A DNA stretch of 20,221 nucleotides from an uncultured Clostridia bacterium. Lineage in GTDB: Bacteria > Bacillota > Clostridia > Christensenellales > Aristaeellaceae. Made by a program: the position numbers and the translations under genes. Under the pieces are notes generated by a model that had not been told where the DNA came from, did no database searches, and worked only from the letters and a program-made list of their open reading frames with translations. The DNA is taken from positions 1 through 20,221 of the forward strand of contig CAMNCR010000137.1 of NCBI GenBank assembly GCA_946534455.1. Reading direction: 5' to 3'. Below are positions 1-7,264 of the stretch, one piece after another. Each line of letters begins with the position of its first letter. Position 1 is the first letter of the stretch.

Positions 1-1
1 C

Positions 2-1564
2 ACGAAGGTGCCCATCGTCACGCCGACGCCGACGCCGCCCAGCCTGCAGGTGGGCTTCAAGGGCAGCGAGGCGGTCCGCGCGCTGCAGCGGCGGCTGAAG
101 GAGCTGGGCTACTACAGCGGATCCGCGGACGGGGACTTCGGCCCCGCGACGGAGAAGGCGGTCATGGAGTTCCAGCGGGCCAACGGCCTGAAGGCGGACG
201 GCAAGGCGGGGCAGCAGACCCTGTCGAAGCTGAATTCCAGAAGCGCGATTTCCTATAAGGAGGCGCATGCCACGGCGACGCCCCGGGTGACGGCCAAGCC
301 CACGCCCAGGGTCACGGCGACGCCGCGGCCCACCGCGACCCCGAACCTGAGCAAGGACTATTACCTGTCCGCCGGGGCCAGCGGGGCCCGGGTGCGGACG
401 CTCCAGGGCCGCCTGATTGAGCTGGGATGGCTGGGCGGCAAGGTAACGGGAACCTATGACGAAGCCACGGAGGCCGCGGTTCGCGCCTTCCAGAAGAAGA
501 CAAAGGGCCTCTACGAGGACGGCGTGGCCGGGCCCGGAACCCTGCAGGCGCTGTACTCGGACGGGGCTGCCAGATCCGGAACCGTGGCGGCCAGCAGCGG
601 AGAAACGCTGGAGCTGGGCTCGGAGGGGGCGGAGGTTCGCGCGCTGCAGACCCGCCTGCGCAGCCTGGGCTACCTGAGCGGATCGGTGGACGGCTCCTTC
701 GGCGTCGCCACGGAGGCGGCGGTGATCGCTTTCCAGAAGCAGAACGGCCTGACCGCGGACGGCAAGGCCGGCAACGCGACGCTGAACCGGATCTACTCCG
801 ACTCGGCGGTGAAGAGCGGCGGCGGCGCGGCGAAGCTGAACCCGGCTTCCTCCGGCAGCCATGACGGCGGCCGGGACACGTCGGACATCGTGACCACCGG
901 CTATGAAACCCTGGAGCTGGATTCCGAGGGCGCAGGCGTCCGGCGGCTTCAGCAGCGGCTGAAGGAGCTGGGCTACTATACGGGCAGCGTGGACGGGAAG
1001 TTCGGCGAGGGAACCTCCGCGGCGGTCATGGCCTTCCAGCTGACCAACAACCTGACGGTGGACGGCAAGGCCGGCCCGGCGACCCAGCGCGTGCTCTATG
1101 GCAGCAAGAACGCCATCACCTATTCCGCGCTGCGGGTCGGGGAAACGGGCAGCGCGGTGCGCAGCCTGCAGTATACGCTCTATGAGCTGGGCTACTACGA
1201 CGGCTCCATCGACGGGGATTACGGACAGACCACCTCCGACGCGGTCCGGGCCTTCCAGATTCAGAACGGCCTGACCCCGGTGGACGGGGTGGCGGGCAGC
1301 AACACGCTGGGCCGGCTGTATTCCTCCGACGCGGTGCCTGCCAGCGCGGCGGAGGTGGACTATGGCTCCATTCGCCTGGGAGACCGGGGAGACAAGGTCG
1401 TGCAGGTGCAGGACTGCCTGATGCAGATGGGCTATCTGGACGGGATCAACGGGGTCTACGACGAGGCCACCATGGACGCGGTGAAGGCGTTCCAGCGGGA
1501 CAACGGCCTGACCGCGGACGGCGTGGCCGGATCCAGAACGCTTCAGATCCTCTTTGGATACTGA
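2..1564 (+). CDS. Peptidoglycan-binding repeat protein, 5'-truncated by the window edge
   Basis: The frame is open to the left edge, and the first GTG (position 8) lies inside a Thr/Pro linker, so the true start and any signal peptide are probably outside the window. Counting from that GTG, the visible 518 residues hold six PG_binding_1-type modules at about residues 13-77, 119-184, 200-264, 301-365, 374-439 and 455-518. Each has the pattern G..V..LQ..L..LGY..G..DG.FG..T..AV..FQ..NGL..DG.AG..T. Thr/Pro/Ala-rich linkers separate the first modules (about residues 88-113), and Ser/Gly-rich linkers follow (about 270-298). This family binds cell-wall peptidoglycan non-covalently. No catalytic domain is visible and the protein ends on the sixth module, so any enzymatic part would be upstream. 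A similar protein is encoded at 7265. The next gene starts 22 bases after the stop. Confidence 0.9.
   Translation, partial: TKVPIVTPTPTPPSLQVGFKGSEAVRALQRRLKELGYYSGSADGDFGPATEKAVMEFQRANGLKADGKAGQQTLSKLNSRSAISYKEAHATATPRVTAKPTPRVTATPRPTATPNLSKDYYLSAGASGARVRTLQGRLIELGWLGGKVTGTYDEATEAAVRAFQKKTKGLYEDGVAGPGTLQALYSDGAARSGTVAASSGETLELGSEGAEVRALQTRLRSLGYLSGSVDGSFGVATEAAVIAFQKQNGLTADGKAGNATLNRIYSDSAVKSGGGAAKLNPASSGSHDGGRDTSDIVTTGYETLELDSEGAGVRRLQQRLKELGYYTGSVDGKFGEGTSAAVMAFQLTNNLTVDGKAGPATQRVLYGSKNAITYSALRVGETGSAVRSLQYTLYELGYYDGSIDGDYGQTTSDAVRAFQIQNGLTPVDGVAGSNTLGRLYSSDAVPASAAEVDYGSIRLGDRGDKVVQVQDCLMQMGYLDGINGVYDEATMDAVKAFQRDNGLTADGVAGSRTLQILFGY
44..1561 (+). repeat. Six tandem peptidoglycan-binding modules (coding repeat)
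   Basis: Six degenerate direct repeats of roughly 195 bases, each encoding one PG_binding_1-like module. Nucleotide identity is high in places. The stretch encoding RLKELGYY is nearly identical at about 92-114 and 956-978, and recurs in the second repeat protein at about 7964 and 8246. This suggests module duplication within and between the two genes. Confidence 0.8.
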
Positions 1565-1586
1565 TCAATATATTTGAGGTGATTGT

Positions 1587-2426
1587 ATGTCAGAATGTAC
1601 GCATGACTGCTCCTCCTGCGGCGTGGACTGCGCCAGCAGACAGCAGCCGGAGAGCCTGCTGGAGCCGCAGAACGCGGCCAGCAATGTGAAAAAGGTGATT
1701 GCCGTGGTCAGCGGCAAGGGCGGCGTGGGCAAAAGCCTGGTGACCTCCCTGCTGGCGGTGCTGACCCAGCGGAACGGAAGCCAGGCGGCCATCCTGGACG
1801 CGGACATCACGGGGCCTTCCATTCCCAAGATGTTCGGCGTGCGGGACAAGGCCATGGGCTCCGATGAGGGCATTTTCCCGGTGGAGACCCGGACCGGCAT
1901 CCGCACCATGAGCGTGAACCTGCTGCTGGAAAACGACACGGACCCGGTGATCTGGCGCGGCGCGCTGATCGCCGGAACGGTCAAGCAGTTCTGGACGGAC
2001 GTGCTCTGGGGCGATGTGGACTGCATGTATGTGGACATGCCTCCGGGAACGGGGGATGTGCCGCTGACCGTGTTCCAGAGCCTGCCGGTGGACGGGATCA
2101 TCATCGTGACCAGCCCCCAGGAGCTGGTGAGCATGATCGTGGAGAAGGCCGTGAACATGGCGAAGATGATGAACATTCCGGTGCTGGGCATCGTGGAAAA
2201 CATGAGCTACATCGCCTGCCCGGACTGCGGAAAGAAGATCTATCCCTTCGGCGAGAGCCAGACGGCCCGGGTGGCCATGGAGCACGGCATCCCGCTGCTG
2301 GCGCAGCTGCCGATGGATCCGGCCATCGCCCGGGAATGCGATACGGGCGTGATCGAGCTGTTCAATGAGGACTGGATGCAGCCCGCTCTGGACGCGGTGG
2401 AGCAGTGCCCCAAACGTCAGCTGTAA
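1587..2426 (+). CDS. Mrp/Nbp35-family Fe-S cluster carrier ATPase (ApbC-like)
   Basis: A 279-residue P-loop ATPase of the Mrp/NBP35 family, which holds and transfers [4Fe-4S] clusters in the cytosol. The deviant Walker A GKGGVGKS is at residues 43-50, the switch I-like DADITGPS at 71-78, and the Walker B-like VDMPPGTGD at 149-157. A CPDC pair (C211, C214) matches the conserved C-terminal CxxC that bridges a cluster at the dimer interface. The N-terminus carries four cysteines (C4, C8, C11, C15) in place of the MIP18/DUF59 domain of longer Mrp proteins, resembling the extra N-terminal cluster of Nbp35. The ATG follows a GAGGTGA ribosome-binding site at about 1576. It sits between envelope genes, so the context gives no obvious client protein. 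Confidence 0.9.
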   Translation: MSECTHDCSSCGVDCASRQQPESLLEPQNAASNVKKVIAVVSGKGGVGKSLVTSLLAVLTQRNGSQAAILDADITGPSIPKMFGVRDKAMGSDEGIFPVETRTGIRTMSVNLLLENDTDPVIWRGALIAGTVKQFWTDVLWGDVDCMYVDMPPGTGDVPLTVFQSLPVDGIIIVTSPQELVSMIVEKAVNMAKMMNIPVLGIVENMSYIACPDCGKKIYPFGESQTARVAMEHGIPLLAQLPMDPAIARECDTGVIELFNEDWMQPALDAVEQCPKRQL

Positions 2427-2459
2427 TGCGCGGACGGGACGGAGGAAAGGAGCGGGGCC

Positions 2460-3650
2460 ATGGCGAGAAGAAGCATCAATGAGCCGCTGGAGCGGTCCCG
2501 CCACCGGAACGCTGCCGCCGATGCCGGTCTGCCTACGCAGGAGGACAACCGCCGCCGGCAGATCCGGAACTGGATCATTCTGGTTTCGGCGGCGCTGATC
2601 ATTCTGCTGGGGGTGCATTTTCTCCGGGGCTACGGCAAGGGCCGGGAGATCGGGATGGTTCGGCTGCCCTGCTATGCCAGCCAGAACGTGACCCCCTTCC
2701 GGGACGGGGTGCTGTACTACGACGGCGCCTCCATTCATCATCTGAACAGCGCCGGAGCCATTCGCTGGAGCTTCCCCGTCGGCAGCCAGGCGACCTTCAG
2801 CGTGGGCAGGACGCATCTGGCCATCTGGGCGGGCACGCAGCTGTACCTGGTGGATCAGGACGGCAACGCCACCTACAACGAAGCCCAGGAGGCGAATGTG
2901 CAGTTCGCCCGGGTCGGCGACCGCTACGCGGCGGTGGTGGTGGGCGAGGACACGGCGCCGAAGCTCATCGTGAAGGATCTCCGGGGAGCGCAGGTGGACG
3001 CCGAGGCGGAAGCCTTTTCCGGGCTGATCCTGCTCAACGCGGGCTTTTACGGGGATCAGGGGCAGTATCTGTGGACGCTGTCCATGGATGTGTTCGGCAC
3101 GGCGGCCAACACGATTCTCAACACCTTCCAGGTGGGCAAGATGAACACGGGCGAGGTGTCGCTGGGCGAACGGCTGACCTATGACGTGCTGTACGAAAAC
3201 GCCCGGCTCCGGGTGTTCACGACCCAGCAGATTCTGACCTATGACTACAAGTGCGTGCAGGATACCAACGCGACCATGCTGGCCTACGGCTGGAAGCTGA
3301 TCGACGCGGATATTCCGGAGCGGGGCCCGGCAAGGATGCTTCTGGCGCCGACCAGCCAGACCTCCAGCGCGCAGATCATTTCGGAGCTCCGGGTGATCGA
3401 GGGCAATACGGATAAGCGGTTCACGCTGCCGGACAGCTGCGTCGGCGCGTGCATCGAGAAGGGCAATATTTACGCCGTCGCCGGGGAATACATCTACCGG
3501 GCGGATATGGCGAGCCAGAAATTCTCCGGCTACGGAATTCCCGCGCCGGAGGGTGTGACGATTGACGGCTTTTATGGCGTCACGACGGACGGAAAGGCGC
3601 TGCTTGGCGCGGGGGAGAGCATGTTTGCCCTCTCGCTGCCCCTGAGCTGA
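2460..3650 (+). CDS. Membrane-anchored protein of unknown function, DUF5711-like
   Basis: A 396-residue protein. A basic cytoplasmic N-terminus (about residues 1-36, rich in Arg) is followed by one hydrophobic segment (about 38-56) and a long, mostly beta-rich region predicted to lie outside the membrane. The layout and N-terminal look recall the clostridial DUF5711 family, in which repeated strands resemble a beta-propeller. That assignment is from memory of the family and no function is known to me. No catalytic motif or lipobox is seen. The ATG at 2460 follows a GGAAAGGAGCGGGG ribosome-binding region. It lies 33 bases after mrp and 48 before proS, so it is probably co-transcribed with both. 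Confidence 0.7.
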   Translation: MARRSINEPLERSRHRNAAADAGLPTQEDNRRRQIRNWIILVSAALIILLGVHFLRGYGKGREIGMVRLPCYASQNVTPFRDGVLYYDGASIHHLNSAGAIRWSFPVGSQATFSVGRTHLAIWAGTQLYLVDQDGNATYNEAQEANVQFARVGDRYAAVVVGEDTAPKLIVKDLRGAQVDAEAEAFSGLILLNAGFYGDQGQYLWTLSMDVFGTAANTILNTFQVGKMNTGEVSLGERLTYDVLYENARLRVFTTQQILTYDYKCVQDTNATMLAYGWKLIDADIPERGPARMLLAPTSQTSSAQIISELRVIEGNTDKRFTLPDSCVGACIEKGNIYAVAGEYIYRADMASQKFSGYGIPAPEGVTIDGFYGVTTDGKALLGAGESMFALSLPLS

Positions 3651-3698
3651 GCGCCGGCGCGGCCGAAGCAACTAAAGAACCGGGAGGAGAAGGCGGAC

Positions 3699-5150
3699 AT
3701 GGCCAAGGCAGAAAAGAAACAGGAATTTGTGACCCACATTACCCCCAGGAACGAGGATTTTTCCCAGTGGTACACGGATGTGATCAAGCAGACGGAGCTG
3801 TGCGATTATGCGCCGGTCCGGGGCTGCATGATCATCCGGCCCTACGGCTACGCCATCTGGGAGCGGATTCAGGCGGAGATGGACGCGCGCTTCAAGGAAA
3901 CCGGGGCGCAGAACGTGTATTTCCCCATGCTGATCCCGGAAAGCCTGCTGCTGAAGGAAGCGGAGCACGTGGAAGGCTTTGCTCCGGAGGTGGCCTGGGT
4001 CACCCAGGGCGGCGGAGAGCAGCTGCAGGAGCGCCTGGCGGTCCGGCCGACCAGCGAAACCATCTTCTGCTCCATGTATTCCAAGTGGGTGCAGACCTGG
4101 CGGGATCTGCCGATGATGTATAATCAGTGGTGCTCGGTCATGCGCTGGGAAAAGGCGACGCGCCCCTTCCTGCGCACCAGCGAGTTCCTCTGGCAGGAGG
4201 GACACACCATCCATGCCACCGCGGAGGAGGCCGAGGAGGAAACCCTGAAGATGCTGGAGGTCTACCGGGAGGTGGCGGAGGACGTGCTGGCGCTGCCGGT
4301 GTACGTCGGCCGCAAGAGCGAGAAGGAAAAGTTCGCGGGCGCCCGGGCGACCTATTCCATGGAGGCCATGATGCAGGACGGAAAGGCCCTGCAGGCCGGC
4401 ACGAGCCACAACTTCGGCACCAACTTCGCCGAGGCCTACGACATTCAGTACCAGAGCAAGGAAGGCAAGCTGGAATACGTGCATGAGACCAGCTGGGGCG
4501 TCAGCACCCGGCTGATCGGGGCCATCATCATGACCCACGGGGACGAGCGCGGACTGCGCCTGCCGCCGAAAATCGCGCCGATCCAGGCGGTGATCCTGCC
4601 GATCGCGGCCCACAAGGGCGGCGTGCTGGAGGCCTGTGAAAAGCTGTTCCAGGATCTGAAGGCCGCCGGCTTCCGGGTGAAGCTGGATGACCGGGATACC
4701 GTGAGCCCCGGCTTCAAGTTCAACGACTGGGAGCTCAAGGGCGTGCCGGTTCGGCTGGAGGTCGGCCCCCGGGATCTGGAAAACGGCGTGGTGACCGTCT
4801 TCCGCCGGGATACGCTGGAGAAGTTCACGCTGCCGCTGGAGGGGCTGGCCGAAAAGCTGGGCAGCCTGCTGGAGGACATTCAGCACACCCTGTACGAGCA
4901 GGCGAAGGCCTTCCGCGACGAGCGGACGGTTTCCGTCACGAATATGGACGAGCTGGGCGCGGCGGTGGAAAAGGGCTTTGCCCGGGCCATGTGGTGCGGC
5001 GACCGGGCCTGCGAGGACACGATCAAGGATCGCTTCAACGCCTCCTCCCGGAACATGCCCTTTGACCAGGAGGGCCAGCGGTTCGGCGAGACCTGCGTAT
5101 GCTGCGGCAGGAAGGCCGACCGGGTCATGTATTTCGCCAAGGCATACTGA
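3699..5150 (+). CDS. proS: Prolyl-tRNA synthetase, short type without editing insertion (ProS type 3)
   Basis: A class II aminoacyl-tRNA synthetase that charges tRNA-Pro in the cytosol. At 483 residues it is much shorter than the E. coli-type enzyme of about 570 and has no editing (INS) insertion between motifs 2 and 3. It matches the eukaryotic/archaeal-like type found in many Clostridia, Mycoplasma and Thermus. Visible signatures are RPTSET at 117-122, motif 2 around FLRTSEFLWQEGHT at 157-170, and motif 3 GDERGLRLPP at 281-290. An anticodon-binding domain follows from about 295 to 400. The C-terminal domain has C433, C438, C466 and C468/C469 as a zinc-site candidate and ends in Tyr, as is typical of this type. 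A GGGAGGAGAAGG ribosome-binding site precedes the ATG. Confidence 0.96.
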   Translation: MAKAEKKQEFVTHITPRNEDFSQWYTDVIKQTELCDYAPVRGCMIIRPYGYAIWERIQAEMDARFKETGAQNVYFPMLIPESLLLKEAEHVEGFAPEVAWVTQGGGEQLQERLAVRPTSETIFCSMYSKWVQTWRDLPMMYNQWCSVMRWEKATRPFLRTSEFLWQEGHTIHATAEEAEEETLKMLEVYREVAEDVLALPVYVGRKSEKEKFAGARATYSMEAMMQDGKALQAGTSHNFGTNFAEAYDIQYQSKEGKLEYVHETSWGVSTRLIGAIIMTHGDERGLRLPPKIAPIQAVILPIAAHKGGVLEACEKLFQDLKAAGFRVKLDDRDTVSPGFKFNDWELKGVPVRLEVGPRDLENGVVTVFRRDTLEKFTLPLEGLAEKLGSLLEDIQHTLYEQAKAFRDERTVSVTNMDELGAAVEKGFARAMWCGDRACEDTIKDRFNASSRNMPFDQEGQRFGETCVCCGRKADRVMYFAKAY

Positions 5151-5188
5151 TGAACGGCCGCCAGGGCCTGAAGGAAGGACAGAAAACC

Positions 5189-6184
5189 ATGAAGATCTAT
5201 ATTGACGCCATGGGCGGGGACGAAGCGCCGGAAGCACCGGTGCGCGGCACGATTGAGGCGCTGCGCCGCTTTCCGGAGCTGGAGGTGATTCTGGCGGGCA
5301 GGCTGGATGAAATCCAGCCGCTGCTGACGGACTGCGAGGACGTGCGCAGCCGGATCACCCTGGAGGACGCGCCGGAGGTGATCACGAATCATGAAAGCCC
5401 GGTGATGGGCGTGCGGAAAAAGGTGCATTCCGCCACGGTGCAGGGCATGCTGAAGGTGCGCGAGGGTGAGGCGCAGGGCTTCGTGTCCGCGGGCTCGACC
5501 GGGGCCACGCTGGCGGGCGGCATGTTCCGCCTGGGCCGGATCCCCGGCATTGAACGGCCCGCGCTGGCTCCGCTGCTGCCCAACGGCAAGGGGCACTTTC
5601 TGCTGATCGACTGCGGGGCCAATGTGGACTGCAAGCCGGAATATCTGGTGCAGTTCGGCCTGATGGGCGAAGCCTACATGCGCGGCGTCATGGGCATGGA
5701 GAAGCCCCGGGTCGGGCTGATCAACATCGGTGCGGAGGCGGAAAAGGGCAACGCCCTGGTGAAGGAAACCTACCCCCTGATGGAAAACGCGCCCTACAAC
5801 TTTATCGGAAACGTCGAGGCCCGGGACATTACGGCCGATCAGGCCGACGTGCTGGTGGCCGACGGATTCAGCGGCAACCTGATCCTGAAATTTATGGAAG
5901 GCGTGGCCATGACCCTGATGGGGATCATTAAGCAGGAGATGATGGCGGATCTCCGGGGCAAGCTGTCCGGGCTGATCGGCAAGCCCGCCTTCCGCCGGGT
6001 CAAGCACCTGATGGACTACAAGGAGGTGGGGGGCGCCCCGCTTCTGGGCGTACAGGGAGCGGTCGTCAAGGCGCACGGCTCCAGCGATGCCCATGCCTTC
6101 GCCAGCGCCATCGGCCAGTGCGTGAAGATGATCGACGGCCGGGTGGTGGAAATCATCGAGAAGGGCGTTGCCGCCCTGCAGTAA
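5189..6184 (+). CDS. plsX: Phosphate acyltransferase PlsX
   Basis: Converts acyl-ACP and phosphate to acyl-phosphate, the donor used by PlsY for glycerol-3-phosphate acylation in phospholipid synthesis. It is peripheral to the inner face of the membrane. The start is set at 5189 because the product then begins MKIYIDAMGGDEAP, the family's normal N-terminus, and AAGGAAGG lies 10-17 bases upstream. An in-frame ATG at 5099 lies inside proS and is rejected. The length of 331 residues is typical. Seen motifs include SAGSTGATLAGG, DCGANVDCK, NIGAEAEKGN, VEARDI, DGFSGNLILK and GGAPLLGVQGAVVKAHGSS. It is followed by acpP and rnc, a common gene order in Gram-positive bacteria. Confidence 0.97.
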   Translation: MKIYIDAMGGDEAPEAPVRGTIEALRRFPELEVILAGRLDEIQPLLTDCEDVRSRITLEDAPEVITNHESPVMGVRKKVHSATVQGMLKVREGEAQGFVSAGSTGATLAGGMFRLGRIPGIERPALAPLLPNGKGHFLLIDCGANVDCKPEYLVQFGLMGEAYMRGVMGMEKPRVGLINIGAEAEKGNALVKETYPLMENAPYNFIGNVEARDITADQADVLVADGFSGNLILKFMEGVAMTLMGIIKQEMMADLRGKLSGLIGKPAFRRVKHLMDYKEVGGAPLLGVQGAVVKAHGSSDAHAFASAIGQCVKMIDGRVVEIIEKGVAALQ

Positions 6185-6239
6185 CGGGTTCAGCCGGCTC
6201 TGGCCGGTGACCATAGATCACGAGAAGGAGGAAACAGAC

Positions 6240-6470
6240 ATGGACTTTGAAACCATCCGGGGACTGATTGCGCAGCAGCTGAAGGTGGACCCCGAGAAGA
6301 TCACCCGGGAATCCCGGCTGATGGAGGATCTGAAGGCGGATTCCGCCAACATCATGGTGATGATCATGGATCTGGAGGATCAGTTCGGCATCACGGTGGA
6401 GGATGACCAGATCATGAAGATGCGCACCGTGGGCGACGTGCTGGATTACGTCTCGAAGGTGAAGCAGTAA
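6240..6470 (+). CDS. acpP: Acyl carrier protein
   Basis: A 76-residue acidic helical protein that carries acyl chains on a 4'-phosphopantetheine arm for fatty acid and phospholipid synthesis. The arm attaches to Ser35, within LKADSANIM. The usual motif is DSL, and here the residue after Ser is Ala (DSA). Helix III and the C-terminal pattern (DQFGITVEDD, TVGDVLDYV) are normal for ACP. The ATG at 6240 has a strong AAGGAGG at 6225-6231. The gene lies 55 bases after plsX and one base before rnc. The shortened motif loop side chain is unusual. It could mark a second, specialised ACP, but the plsX-acpP-rnc position argues for the housekeeping copy. Confidence 0.93.
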   Translation: MDFETIRGLIAQQLKVDPEKITRESRLMEDLKADSANIMVMIMDLEDQFGITVEDDQIMKMRTVGDVLDYVSKVKQ

Positions 6471-6471
6471 C

Positions 6472-7137
6472 ATGATGGAGCAACTCATGGCGGCGCTCGG
6501 ATACCGCTTTCGGGATCCGGCCCTGCTTCGCAGGGCGCTGACCCATCCCTCCGTAGGACGGGAGGACAATCAGCGGCTTGAGTTTCTCGGGGACGCGGTG
6601 CTGCAGTTCATCATGAGCGACCGGCTGTATCGGGATTATCCCGAGGACCGGGAGGGCGGACTGACGCACCTGCGGGCGCTGCTGGTATGCGAATCGGCCC
6701 TCAGCCAGGTGGCGGAGGGGCTGAAGCTCGGGGAAGCCCTGATCATGGACCGGGGAGAGGAGCTGACCGGCGGGCGGAGCAAGCCCAGCGTCCTGTGCGA
6801 CGCGATGGAGGCCGTGCTGGCCGCCGTGTATCTGGACGGCGGGCTGGAGGCGGCGAAGGAGGTCGTCCGCCGCTGCTGGCCGAAACCGGAGGAGGTCAGC
6901 CGCCCCATGCAGGACAGCAAGGGCGCCCTGCAGGAGCTGCTGCAGAAGGACGGGGACGAGGCGCCTGTCTATGAGATTACCGGGCAGAGCGGGCCGCCCC
7001 ACAATCCCAGGTTCCGGGCCTCCGTGTTCTGGCATGGCCAGGAGCTGGCTTCCGGCGAGGGAAGAACCAAGAAGGAAGCGGAAAAGGCTGCGGCGCTGGC
7101 GGCGCTGGGAAAGCGCGGCAAGGCCGGGAAAAATTAA
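6472..7137 (+). CDS. rnc: Ribonuclease III
   Basis: Cuts double-stranded RNA in rRNA and mRNA maturation as a cytosolic dimer. The 221 residues hold an endonuclease domain (about 1-145) with the signature QRLEFLGDAVL at 34-44. Acidic metal ligands are E37, D41, D110 and E113, the last two in LCDAMEAV. A C-terminal double-stranded RNA-binding domain spans about 147-216, with GEGRTKKEAEKAAA as its final helix. The start codon is one base after the acpP stop, with a second in-frame ATG immediately after (6475), so either could be used. smc, a frequent downstream neighbour, is absent here. Confidence 0.96.
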   Translation: MMEQLMAALGYRFRDPALLRRALTHPSVGREDNQRLEFLGDAVLQFIMSDRLYRDYPEDREGGLTHLRALLVCESALSQVAEGLKLGEALIMDRGEELTGGRSKPSVLCDAMEAVLAAVYLDGGLEAAKEVVRRCWPKPEEVSRPMQDSKGALQELLQKDGDEAPVYEITGQSGPPHNPRFRASVFWHGQELASGEGRTKKEAEKAAALAALGKRGKAGKN

Positions 7138-7148
7138 GTAACTGTTAC
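7138..7148. promoter_or_regulatory. 11-bp palindrome upstream of the 7167 promoter
   Basis: GTAACTGTTAC is a perfect inverted repeat (5-1-5). It begins directly after the rnc stop codon and ends 18 bases before the -35 box of the next promoter. The position suits an upstream operator, but a palindrome this short can occur by chance and no regulator is implied. Confidence 0.25.
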
Positions 7149-7166
7149 AAAAATATGAAAATCCTG

Positions 7167-7195
7167 TTGACATTCGACGTAGCACCCGGTACAAT
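7167..7195 (+). promoter_or_regulatory. Sigma-A-type promoter for the SH3/PG-binding, pheA, aroB, feo operon
   Basis: A consensus -35 TTGACA (7167-7172), a 17-base spacer, and a -10 TACAAT (7190-7195). The predicted start is near 7202, giving a leader of about 60 bases before the ATG at 7265. Confidence 0.85.
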
Positions 7196-7198
7196 GAC

Positions 7199-7229
7199 CC
7201 TGTGTACGTGTATGGAAACAGGTTTTTTT
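7199..7229 (+). terminator. Weak terminator-like hairpin with T7 tract
   Basis: CCTGT (7199-7203) and ACAGG (7218-7222) can pair across a 14-base loop and are followed by seven T (7223-7229). The stem is short. The left arm overlaps the predicted start site of the 7167 promoter. It therefore could act on readthrough from the plsX-acpP-rnc transcript but would not form fully in RNA started at about 7202. Confidence 0.35.
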
Positions 7230-7264
7230 AGCCTGATCGCGATGAAAAAGCGGAGGGATGAGCG

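Noticed and set aside
3651..3660. GCGCCGGCGC palindrome after the DUF5711-like gene
   Set aside because: Ten bases with no T tract in a GC-rich genome. It is expected by chance and too short for a terminator.
1590..3671. Long open frame on the minus strand opposite mrp and the DUF5711-like gene
   Set aside because: High GC keeps the opposite strand free of stops. The product is Arg/His/Leu-rich with no recognisable domain, while the plus-strand genes have clear families.
5099..5188. Earlier in-frame ATG for plsX
   Set aside because: It lies inside proS and adds 30 residues unlike any PlsX. The ATG at 5189 has its own ribosome-binding site and the family N-terminus.
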